From: CAYMQB01 sp964392665
Lineage (GTDB): Bacteria > Hydrothermota > E44-bin80
NCBI GenBank assembly: GCA_964392665.1
Contig: CAYMQB010000014.1
Location: forward strand, 1-49,148
DNA length: 49,148 nucleotides
Direction: 5' to 3'
Positions 14,735 through 22,236 of this stretch are shown in pieces. Below the pieces are notes generated by a model. It was given only the letters and a program-made list of their open reading frames with translations, searched no databases and was not told the origin of the DNA. Every line of letters begins with the position of its first letter. Position 1 is the stretch's first letter. The position numbers and the translations under genes were made by a program.

Positions 14735-15844
14735 ATGAATATTCTTGTTGTAAATTGGCAGGATAGACTGAACCCAAATGCGGGTGGAGCAGAGGTACAT
14801 CTGCATGAAATTTTCGGGAGGATTGCAGGCTGGGGGCACGATGTTAAATTGCTTGCTTCGGGCTTTTTTGGCGCAAAGAAAGAAGAAGTAGTTGATGGAA
14901 TCCATGTAATTCGCACAGGAGGAAGATTGGATTTTAATTTCTTTGTGCCATATGAAGTTAAAAGGATAGAAAGAAGAGAAAAAACAGATATTATTGTCGA
15001 GGATTTGAACAAAATCCCCTTTTTTACTCCAATGTATGTGAAAACCCCTGTATTTGCTATACTTTTGCATCGTTTTGGAAAAAGCATATTTACCGAGACC
15101 ATATTCCCTTCTGCTGTTTATGTTTATGCTGCAGAATCGATGGTTCCCATTATTTATAGAAACATCCCTTTTGATGTTATATCCGAAAGCACAAGAGAAG
15201 ACCTTATTAAGTCAGGGATTCCTGCCCATAATATCAGCCTACACTACTGCGGTATTGATAAAATCATATACAGACCTCAAAGCAGAATAAAAAAAACATA
15301 CTCGGTTACTTTTGTAGGCAGATTAAAGAAGTATAAAAGTATTGACCACCTGCTGTATGCAGTTGCCGAGGTGGTTAAAACTTTCCCTGGTATTGTGGTT
15401 ACCATTGTAGGTGACGGTGACGATTTACCACGACTGAGAAATATCTGTTCTTACTTGAAAATAGAAAAAACCGTAACTTTCACGGGCTTTGTTTCAGAGC
15501 AAAAAAAAGTGAGAATACTCCAGGAGTCGGAGATTGTTGTGAATACTTCAATAAGGGAGGGATGGGGGTTGACTGTTATAGAGAGCAATGCCTGCGGTGC
15601 ACCCGTGATTGCAGCTAACTCCCCGGGACTTAAGGATTCTGTAAAAGATGGTTATAACGGCATTCTATATCCTTATGGTAACATTGAAGCAATTGCAACC
15701 TCTATAAAGAAATTGCTTTCAGATAGAGAATTACTCAAAAAGTTGCAACGGAACGCTATTCTTTGGTCTAGTAGGTTTGACTGGGGAAAGTCGGCAAAGG
15801 GTTTACTCGGTCTTCTAAAAAAGCGGATTCTACATGAAATTTAA
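14735..15844 (+). CDS. GT4-family glycosyltransferase (GT-B fold)
   Basis: The 369-residue protein begins with the GT4 N-terminus (M-N-I-L-V-V-N-W-Q-D, then G-G-A-E-V-H-L-H-E-I) and has the C-terminal sugar-nucleotide domain: Y-S-V-T-F-V-G-R-L-K-K-Y-K, then V-G-D-G-D-D-L, and the retaining E-x7-E region around E-S-N-A-C-G-A-P-V-I-A-A-N. It likely transfers a sugar to a lipid-linked or surface glycan; donor and acceptor cannot be read. No good Shine-Dalgarno is seen. The next gene, a flippase-like protein, overlaps by 11 bases, which suggests that they act in one envelope-glycan or glycolipid step. Confidence 0.9.
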   Translation: MNILVVNWQDRLNPNAGGAEVHLHEIFGRIAGWGHDVKLLASGFFGAKKEEVVDGIHVIRTGGRLDFNFFVPYEVKRIERREKTDIIVEDLNKIPFFTPMYVKTPVFAILLHRFGKSIFTETIFPSAVYVYAAESMVPIIYRNIPFDVISESTREDLIKSGIPAHNISLHYCGIDKIIYRPQSRIKKTYSVTFVGRLKKYKSIDHLLYAVAEVVKTFPGIVVTIVGDGDDLPRLRNICSYLKIEKTVTFTGFVSEQKKVRILQESEIVVNTSIREGWGLTVIESNACGAPVIAANSPGLKDSVKDGYNGILYPYGNIEAIATSIKKLLSDRELLKKLQRNAILWSSRFDWGKSAKGLLGLLKKRILHEI

Positions 15845-16784
15845 GCAAGTATTACTTATAATAGTCAGAATAACTCTGGGTGTTGGTCTTCTGCTTTTTC
15901 TTTTCTGGAAGGCTGATGTTCAAAAAATTATGAGCGTTGTAAAACAGGTTAAGTTTCTTAGTATTTTTATTTCAGTTGCTCTATTCCTTTTTGCCGTTTC
16001 CATAATATCACTCAGGTGGAAGATACTGCTGAAAGCTCATTCGATAAACGTAGCTTTTCATAAGGTTGTTTCCTATTACCTTGTTGGATTCTTTTTTAAC
16101 AATTTTCTTCCGACTATTATCGGGCTCGATATTATACGTGCAATGTATGTATCCAATAGTTATGGAAAGAAAGCGGAGTGTTTTGCTTCTGTTATAAGTG
16201 AAAAGATGATTGGTTCACTGGCAATACTTTTACTTGGAGTCTTTTTCCTTCCGCCATTTGTTGCAAAGGACCTTCATATATTGTATATCTTTATTGGTTT
16301 CTTGTTGCTCACCGTCGTCTTCATTGCGGGAGTATTCTTCTTTCCTCATCGAAAGAAGTTAAAGAAATTCACATGGATTTCCAGATTATCGAGAAATTTC
16401 AAAGGTAAAATTGTAGGACTTTACGACGCACTTTACTATTATAGAGATAAAAAGGGGATAGTTTTTCAAACACTTCTGCTATCGTTAGTTTATCAGTTAG
16501 CCTTAATAACTATGGTTTATTCAATTGCGCGAGGAATCTCTGTTACGATTCCCTTCTACTATTATCTTTCTTTTCTTCCCGTTATACATATTGCAAGTAT
16601 GATTCCTATTACTCCAAACGGTATAGGAATTAGAGAAGGACTGTATATCTATCTCTTTGCTTTCGCAGGTGTTAACTCGTCTCAATCCATACTCATTTCG
16701 ATAATCTTTGCGGTGATTATTCTGATAATAAGCATTTCTGGCGGCATCATTTTCATATTTGGAGTTAAAAAGAGGCGAAATTAG
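15834..16784 (+). CDS. UPF0104/LPG-synthetase-type flippase-like membrane protein
   Basis: This 316-residue protein has about eight hydrophobic segments and the family pattern of the YbhN/MprF N-terminal flippase domain: an early R-W-K-I-L-L segment, Y-Y-L-V-G-F-F-F-N-N-F-L-P-T-I-I-G-L-D (about 75-94), and I-P-I-T-P-N-G-I-G-I-R-E-G in the C-terminal half. Members are thought to move lipids or polyprenyl-linked sugars across the inner membrane. It overlaps the glycosyltransferase gene by 11 bases, so coupled translation and a shared pathway are likely. Confidence 0.85.
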   Translation: MKFKQVLLIIVRITLGVGLLLFLFWKADVQKIMSVVKQVKFLSIFISVALFLFAVSIISLRWKILLKAHSINVAFHKVVSYYLVGFFFNNFLPTIIGLDIIRAMYVSNSYGKKAECFASVISEKMIGSLAILLLGVFFLPPFVAKDLHILYIFIGFLLLTVVFIAGVFFFPHRKKLKKFTWISRLSRNFKGKIVGLYDALYYYRDKKGIVFQTLLLSLVYQLALITMVYSIARGISVTIPFYYYLSFLPVIHIASMIPITPNGIGIREGLYIYLFAFAGVNSSQSILISIIFAVIILIISISGGIIFIFGVKKRRN

Positions 16785-16794
16785 CATTTTTCCC

Positions 16795-16823
16795 TTGACA
16801 GTAAGTTCTTTTTATATTATATA
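16795..16823 (+). promoter_or_regulatory. Promoter of the M23 peptidase gene, very short leader
   Basis: TTGACA (16795-16800) and TATATA (16818-16823) are 17 bases apart. The expected transcription start (about 16830) is only about four bases before ATG 16834, and no Shine-Dalgarno is present, so the transcript may be nearly leaderless. Confidence 0.6.
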
Positions 16824-16833
16824 TTAGATAGAG

Positions 16834-17757
16834 ATGAAAAAGATGAGGAGATTTAGCTGGACATTTAGTTTTAGCACAAAAAACGCAATTCATCAGTTCG
16901 TTGTTAGGGATATATATGTTTATACTGCAATTGCACTTAGTTCGCTTCTTCTCTTGTCTACATCATTTCTTGTACTAACTGAAAAGGGAAAATATGCTTT
17001 GTACAAAGATTATAGAACACAGTTACTCATAAGAGATAAAAATATTGCAGCTATTTTGGAGTTTGGAAAACAGATCGATGTTGTAAAGACAACGATCGAT
17101 TCTTATTCTTGTTTCGATGACATATTGAGACAGGCAGTGGACATTTCTCCTTTAGAAAGAAATCTAATTGTAAGAGGTATTGGTGGACCTACACCTCTTG
17201 ATACTCTTATTAGTGCGCTTTCGAAGTCTTCGTATAATATTCTCAGCGATGTCACTAAACAATTTAGCTTCACGGGGAAACTCGTTGAACTTGAGCAGAT
17301 ATCGTATGAGGAAGTCCATAAAAAGCTAACATCCATTGTCGATTCAAAAAAGCATACTCCTTCCATTTGGCCCACACATGGTTACATTTCTTCGGGTTTT
17401 GGGTGGCGGATACATCCAATCTCAAGGAGGTCTGAATTTCATAAAGGTATTGATATTGCGAATATTCCCGGGACGCATATTTATGCTCCCGCAGATGGAG
17501 TTGTAGATTTCACAGGTTGGCTATCGGGATATGGAAACTACATATCCGTTGACCACGGATATGGATTCAAAACCAAGTATGGACATCTTAGGAAAATTCT
17601 TGTGAAAGAAGGGCAAAAGGTGAAAAGAGGTGAACTTATAGCGGAGATGGGTAGGTCTGGTCATGTTACAGGTCCACATCTTCACTATGAAGTTAGGGTT
17701 TTGAATAAGGCTGTTAGTCCGCTTGGATATATAATCAGGGATACTTTAACTTACTAA
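16834..17757 (+). CDS. Membrane-anchored M23 (LytM-type) peptidase
   Basis: This 307-residue protein has one N-terminal membrane segment (about 28-48), a helical stem to about 165 and a C-terminal M23 domain. The zinc site is intact: H-K-G-I-D-I-A (His and Asp) and G-P-H-L-H-Y-E-V (the H-x-H pair), with G-F-G-W-R-I-H-P before it. It should therefore cleave peptidoglycan cross-links, unlike the degenerate EnvC/NlpD activators. It begins right after a near-consensus promoter with almost no leader. An SLH-like lipoprotein gene follows by 27 bases, which suggests joint work at the cell wall. Confidence 0.9.
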   Translation: MKKMRRFSWTFSFSTKNAIHQFVVRDIYVYTAIALSSLLLLSTSFLVLTEKGKYALYKDYRTQLLIRDKNIAAILEFGKQIDVVKTTIDSYSCFDDILRQAVDISPLERNLIVRGIGGPTPLDTLISALSKSSYNILSDVTKQFSFTGKLVELEQISYEEVHKKLTSIVDSKKHTPSIWPTHGYISSGFGWRIHPISRRSEFHKGIDIANIPGTHIYAPADGVVDFTGWLSGYGNYISVDHGYGFKTKYGHLRKILVKEGQKVKRGELIAEMGRSGHVTGPHLHYEVRVLNKAVSPLGYIIRDTLTY

Positions 17758-17784
17758 ATTATAAAATACCAAGATAAGAAATAC

Positions 17785-18399
17785 TTGAATGCCGTTTTTA
17801 TTCCCATCCTGCTGTCTTATTTGTTTGTTCTATCTCTAACAGGATGTTTCCCGCCTACAAAAACAGAGATTCCTTCGATTGACAAAAGGAGGAAGGAATG
17901 GGAGAAGGAGAGGATTTCAACTTTGCTTTCCAGTGATCGTGTCAAGAGGAAGGATATAGCATTTTTGCTTGCATACTATCTGGGAGACCTTGCCGTTTTT
18001 TTCGAGGTAAATCCTGAACTCTATCCTGTGTATTCGGATGTTAGCGATGATACAAAAGGGCTTAAGGAAAAGATTTACATAGATAAGACATTGAAAATGG
18101 GCTGGATGAGAAATTTCCCAGACGGGAGGTTTTACCCTATTGATGATATCAAGAGGTTTCAACTCGCAATTATTCTTTACAGGGTTTCAGAAAGTTTGCC
18201 CATTTTGGAAGAGAAGAATACGGGACATTTTGAAATTAGGGATGTTGCGGATTCTGATTACACTTTTAAAGCAATTACTTTTGTCATAAACAATGGATTC
18301 TTAAAACTAACGGATGGCTATTTTTTCAAAAATAAGAGTGTGACGGGTTACGAAGCAGCCAGATGCTTTTCAGTTTTCAGGAAGAAGCTTAAAAAGTAG
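17785..18399 (+). CDS. Lipoprotein with SLH-like repeats
   Basis: The 204-residue product starts at TTG; no in-frame ATG precedes the signal peptide. It has a hydrophobic segment ending in a lipobox (L-S-L-T-G-C). The body resembles S-layer-homology repeats: D-K-T-L-K-M-G-W-M-R-N-F-P-D-G-R-F-Y-P matches the SLH pattern of an 'ax-x-G-ax-x-G-Y-P-D-G-T-F-x-P' turn, and a second, weaker unit covers V-A-D-S-D-Y-T-F-K-A-I-T. SLH domains bind cell-wall polymers, so with its lipid anchor the protein could tether outer membrane to wall. The Shine-Dalgarno is weak. It sits between an M23 peptidase and recJ. Confidence 0.65.
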   Translation: MNAVFIPILLSYLFVLSLTGCFPPTKTEIPSIDKRRKEWEKERISTLLSSDRVKRKDIAFLLAYYLGDLAVFFEVNPELYPVYSDVSDDTKGLKEKIYIDKTLKMGWMRNFPDGRFYPIDDIKRFQLAIILYRVSESLPILEEKNTGHFEIRDVADSDYTFKAITFVINNGFLKLTDGYFFKNKSVTGYEAARCFSVFRKKLKK

Positions 18400-18412
18400 A
18401 AGGATTTCTTCT

Positions 18413-20149
18413 TTGAGTGTGAAAATTCACAAGAAAATTCTGTGTAGACCACCGAAGCAATTCTCGGAATCTGAGATTGATAAATTTCGGGAGATATTCT
18501 CCCTTTCACATCCAATCGTTCAAATTCTATTTAACAGGAGACTTGACACTAAGGAAAAGATTGAAAGTTTCCTCTATCCTTCCCTGGAAAATCTTTTGGA
18601 TCCCTTTATCTTCAATGATATGGATAAAGCAACGAATAGAATTATGAGAGCTATCAAGGAAAAAGAACCCATCCTTGTTTATGGTGACTATGATGCGGAC
18701 GGCATATCATCCATTGCTCTTGTTCTAAGAAACCTTCGGGCTTTGAGTGCAGAAGCCTATTACTATGTTCCTAATAGGTTGACAGAAGGCTATGGAATTA
18801 ATAAAAAAGCTGTCAAGATCATTAGTGAAAAAGGTTTTAAATTGATAATCACCGTTGACTGCGGAATTAATGCAGAGTCTGAGGTGGAACTTGCGAAAAA
18901 TCTTGGAATGGATGTAATCGTTACGGACCATCATGTTCCAAAAGAGGAATTGCGAAGTGCATATGCCGTAATCAATCCAAAAACGAAAGGTGAGAAATAT
19001 CCTTTCAAGGAACTTGCCGGTGTTGGTGTTTCCTTTAAACTATTATCTGGTGTTTTCAGCAAAGCGAAAAGAGATGGTGAGATGTTACAGAGCCTGGACC
19101 TTGTTGCAATCGGGACAATAGCGGATGTTGTCAGTATGACAGGTGAAAATAGAATTCTGGTTAAAAGTGGTATAGATGTCTTGAATAATACAGATAAAAT
19201 TGGTATTTCAGCACTTATTGAGAAATCCGGGCTTAAAAAGGGTAAAATCGGTGCTTACGAAGTTGGATACGTTCTTGCTCCTAGAATTAATGCAAGTGGG
19301 CGGTTAGACACTGCTTATGACTCGGTTGAGCTTTTACTTACGGACGACAGGGGCAAGGCATGGGAATATGCAAATGCACTCAATACTAAAAACAGGATTA
19401 GACAGGAACTTCATCGGAAAGTCGCAACGGATAGTATCCGGATTATTGAAAAAGAAGGCTATGATAAAATGCAAGGCGGTATCGTGTTAGCCAAAGAAGA
19501 TTGGCATGAAGGTGTTGTGGGAATTGCTGCCAGTAAGATTGCAGAGGACTATTCGAGACCCACCATACTCATTTCAACAGCAGGGGAATTTGGGAAAGGT
19601 TCTGGGAGAAGTGTGAAATCTTTTTCACTTCTTGACGCACTTGATTCCTGTAGAGATTATTTGCTAAAATACGGAGGCCATAGGCATGCTGTCGGACTCA
19701 CGATACGTAAAGAGAAAATCTCTGAGTTCCGGCAAGCTTTCAACAAGGTAGTTAGAGAAAGATTAATCGCTGAAGATCTGGTTAATGAAATGAATAGTGA
19801 AGCTGCGCTGTTTTTTTCAGAAATAGATGGAAAGTTGATTCTGGAGTTAAAGCAACTCGAGCCTTTTGGAATAGATAATCCCGAACCTATATTTTTAACG
19901 GAGAATGTAGACTTTGTTGGTTATCCAAAAATCGTTGGAAAGAATCATATTAAGATAAAGGTAAGGGAGAACAACATAGTTCTTGATAGTATTGGTTTTG
20001 GAAAAGCTGAAATAGCGAAGGACTTAGAAATAGGGATGAAGATTTATTCTATCTACTATTTTCTTAGGGAAAATACCTATATGAATAAGAGAAAAATTCA
20101 ACTAAACCTTCTTCATTTGGAGAGACCGGAGGGTGAATCCAAAGGCTAA
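18413..20149 (+). CDS. recJ: Single-stranded-DNA 5'-3' exonuclease RecJ
   Basis: RecJ degrades single strands in recombination and mismatch repair. The 578-residue length is normal. DHH motifs are present: G-D-Y-D-A-D-G-I-S-S (Asp92-Asp96), T-V-D-C-G-I-N, V-T-D-H-H-V (Asp172-His174) and G-T-I-A-D-V-V (fourth acidic motif). The DHHA1 motif G-G-H-R-H-A-V-G appears near residue 425, followed by an OB-like C-terminal domain. TTG 18413 is supported by AAGGA eight bases upstream; a GTG at 18419 is the alternative. The stop overlaps the next start (TAATG). Confidence 0.96.
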   Translation: MSVKIHKKILCRPPKQFSESEIDKFREIFSLSHPIVQILFNRRLDTKEKIESFLYPSLENLLDPFIFNDMDKATNRIMRAIKEKEPILVYGDYDADGISSIALVLRNLRALSAEAYYYVPNRLTEGYGINKKAVKIISEKGFKLIITVDCGINAESEVELAKNLGMDVIVTDHHVPKEELRSAYAVINPKTKGEKYPFKELAGVGVSFKLLSGVFSKAKRDGEMLQSLDLVAIGTIADVVSMTGENRILVKSGIDVLNNTDKIGISALIEKSGLKKGKIGAYEVGYVLAPRINASGRLDTAYDSVELLLTDDRGKAWEYANALNTKNRIRQELHRKVATDSIRIIEKEGYDKMQGGIVLAKEDWHEGVVGIAASKIAEDYSRPTILISTAGEFGKGSGRSVKSFSLLDALDSCRDYLLKYGGHRHAVGLTIRKEKISEFRQAFNKVVRERLIAEDLVNEMNSEAALFFSEIDGKLILELKQLEPFGIDNPEPIFLTENVDFVGYPKIVGKNHIKIKVRENNIVLDSIGFGKAEIAKDLEIGMKIYSIYYFLRENTYMNKRKIQLNLLHLERPEGESKG

Positions 20150-20919
20150 TGCCCGAAAACACTTTCAAATTCTGGAGTTTAAAAGAGAAAAACAGTGTTA
20201 GGTATCTTTCCTTTGAGAAATGGAAGGGAATTAAAGTTTATTATTCGACAAGAATTGGAGGAGTGAGTAAACCACCGTTTGATTCTTTGAATCTTTATTT
20301 AGGCAGAGGCGACAAAACCGAAAATGTAAAAACAAATAGAAAAAGATTGTTTGAAGCACTTGGAATTAAGGAAAGGGATGTTGTCTTTACGAGACAGATA
20401 CATTCCGATATTGTAAATGTTGTAAAGAACAGAAAAGAATTATTGGTTGGTGATGCAATGATAACGAAAAGAAAGGGAGTTTTCCTTGGAGTATTTACTG
20501 CCGACTGCACTGCTGTCTTCCTGCATAGTTCAGAGTTTCCTGTCATTGGTGTGATTCATGCAGGTAGAAAAGGTGGAGAAAAGAATATCACAGGAAAAGT
20601 AGTGGATAAAATTTGTAAAACTTACGATCTCGAACCGGATAAAATCGAGGCTCTGTTCGGCCCTTGCATAGGACCAACTCATTATGAGGTAGGTAGAGAT
20701 TTTGAAAACAGATTCAGCAGGGAGTTTCTCATCAAGAAAGAAAAGCGATTGTATCTTGATATGTGGAAGATGTTAAAAAAACAATTGAATGATAAAGGTA
20801 TTAAAAGGATTTTCGTTCCGGAAATATGTTCATTTAAAAGAAGCGACCTTTTCTTTTCTTATAGAAAATCTGGCGCTAAGGTAGGGGAAAACCTCGGGAT
20901 TATAGGAATGGAAATGTAA
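20149..20919 (+). CDS. pgeF: PgeF/YfiH family multicopper-oxidase-like (laccase-domain) protein
   Basis: Family members are zinc proteins with purine nucleoside phosphorylase/adenosine deaminase activity or a role in removing misplaced residues from wall precursors (PgeF). The 256-residue protein keeps the three metal ligands: R-Q-I-H-S-D (His), F-T-A-D-C (Cys) and V-I-H-A-G (His). The C-terminal signature is G-P-C-I-G-P-T-H-Y-E-V-G; many relatives have two Cys in place of the Thr-His pair. It overlaps recJ by one base (TAATG), so the two are coupled. Confidence 0.92.
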   Translation: MPENTFKFWSLKEKNSVRYLSFEKWKGIKVYYSTRIGGVSKPPFDSLNLYLGRGDKTENVKTNRKRLFEALGIKERDVVFTRQIHSDIVNVVKNRKELLVGDAMITKRKGVFLGVFTADCTAVFLHSSEFPVIGVIHAGRKGGEKNITGKVVDKICKTYDLEPDKIEALFGPCIGPTHYEVGRDFENRFSREFLIKKEKRLYLDMWKMLKKQLNDKGIKRIFVPEICSFKRSDLFFSYRKSGAKVGENLGIIGMEM

Positions 20920-20988
20920 GATGTTATTAATTCCGAGGATGAAACGAGTAAACAACGTTTCCTTAATTGATGTTTGTTTTGTTTGAAA

Positions 20989-22101
20989 ATGAAGAAGAAT
21001 TTTCGTTTTTTCCCATTTTCATCGATGTTAGAAGAGAAACAACTGTCTGAGGTTTTCAATACGGTGAAATGGGATTTGACATCCGTGGAAAAGGCTTCAG
21101 AACTTGTAAAACTTATTATTGCTGAAAGGAAAATTGGCATTCTTGGTAGCGTATCCAGATTTAAAGAAGCTTTGAAACTCGCAAAAGGCGCATTGAGCAG
21201 GGCTTATGAGATAAATAGCAGAAATCTCGCGGGTGTATATCTAAAGCACATAGGTGGATTTTACTGGTATCTGGGCAATAGAAGGAACGCTCTAATTCAC
21301 CTGAAATTGGCAGTAGATATTGGCTTCAGGGAAAAGAACTTTTCCCTTGAAGCAGATTCTCTAAGAAAGATAGGAATCGTTTATTACAGCAATGGTGAAT
21401 ATGACAGGTCATTGGAGTACTTTTTTGAAGCACTTGAAAAAGCCAAATGTGGAGAAGATGTGTGGCTAATCGGAGCTATATCCGGAAATATTGCGGTGAT
21501 TTATGAACTCAAAGACGATATTGAGAGTGCTCGTAAATACTATGAAAAGGCACGTATTATATTCAGAGATCTCGGTGACAGGAGAATGGAAGGAGTGCAG
21601 ATTGGAAATATTGGAATTATGTTATACAATACGGGAAAAATCAAGAAGGCTATTACCCTGATAGAGAAGTCGATAAGCATTGCAGAGAATGTGGGCAACA
21701 AGCACTCGATGGTTACTATGTTTTCCAATCTCGGCAAATTTTACTTCGAATTAGGGAAATTGAAGAAAGCACTCACCATATTAGAGAAAACCGAAAAAAT
21801 GGCCGATGAAATTCAGATGAGAACGGAAAGGGCACGCGTTTTGATTTTGGCTGCTGTTATAAAGAATGAGCTGTATGGTGAAAGCGCAAAACCAATTATT
21901 CTTGAGAATATTAGAATTCTCGAAAGGTTAAAAGAATTTGAATTTCTGGTAGATGCATATATTCTTTTAAGTAGGTTCGAGAAAAACTCGGGAAATTCCA
22001 AAAGAGCCAAAACGGTAATTGCAAGAGCTCGAGAAATTGCCTTGAGAAATGATTTCACGCAACAGCTGAAAAGAATTAATGAAGAGTTTAAACAGACATA
22101 A
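20989..22101 (+). CDS. Tetratricopeptide-repeat protein
   Basis: The protein is about 370 residues, mostly TPR helices: clear units include N-L-A-G-V-Y-L-K-H-I-G-G-F-Y-W-Y-L-G, I-V-Y-Y-S-N-G-E-Y-D-R-S-L-E-Y-F-F-E-A-L, A-V-I-Y-E-L-K-D-D-I-E-S-A and I-M-L-Y-N-T-G-K-I-K-K-A. No signal peptide or other domain is visible, so it is likely a cytoplasmic scaffold. The start is uncertain: ATG 20989 is used, TTG 20974 and ATG 21025 are alternatives, and none has a Shine-Dalgarno. Animal soluble adenylyl cyclase has a long C-terminal helical-repeat region; the short C-terminus of the cyclase encoded next door might be completed by this protein (inference). Confidence 0.75.
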   Translation: MKKNFRFFPFSSMLEEKQLSEVFNTVKWDLTSVEKASELVKLIIAERKIGILGSVSRFKEALKLAKGALSRAYEINSRNLAGVYLKHIGGFYWYLGNRRNALIHLKLAVDIGFREKNFSLEADSLRKIGIVYYSNGEYDRSLEYFFEALEKAKCGEDVWLIGAISGNIAVIYELKDDIESARKYYEKARIIFRDLGDRRMEGVQIGNIGIMLYNTGKIKKAITLIEKSISIAENVGNKHSMVTMFSNLGKFYFELGKLKKALTILEKTEKMADEIQMRTERARVLILAAVIKNELYGESAKPIILENIRILERLKEFEFLVDAYILLSRFEKNSGNSKRAKTVIARAREIALRNDFTQQLKRINEEFKQT

Positions 22102-22121
22102 TAGGGCATTAATTTATTGAC

Positions 22122-22150
22122 TTGACATCAATGCGGATTTGTATTAGTAG
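22122..22150 (+). promoter_or_regulatory. Possible promoter of the cyclase gene
   Basis: TTGACA (22122-22127) is exact, but the -10 at 17 bases is only TAGTAG; TATTAG at 22142 would need a 14-base spacer. The element lies 87 bases before ATG 22237. Confidence 0.35.
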
Positions 22151-22236
22151 AAGAACAATGAAAGGGTAGTAGTTGCTTGCTGCACAACTCTGCGGTGAAG
22201 TTCGCTCGGGAAGTAAGTTACAGAAGGGGAGAAAAC

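Noticed and set aside
22177..22236. Upstream start for the cyclase gene
   Set aside because: No Shine-Dalgarno there; ATG 22237 has GGGGAG at six bases.
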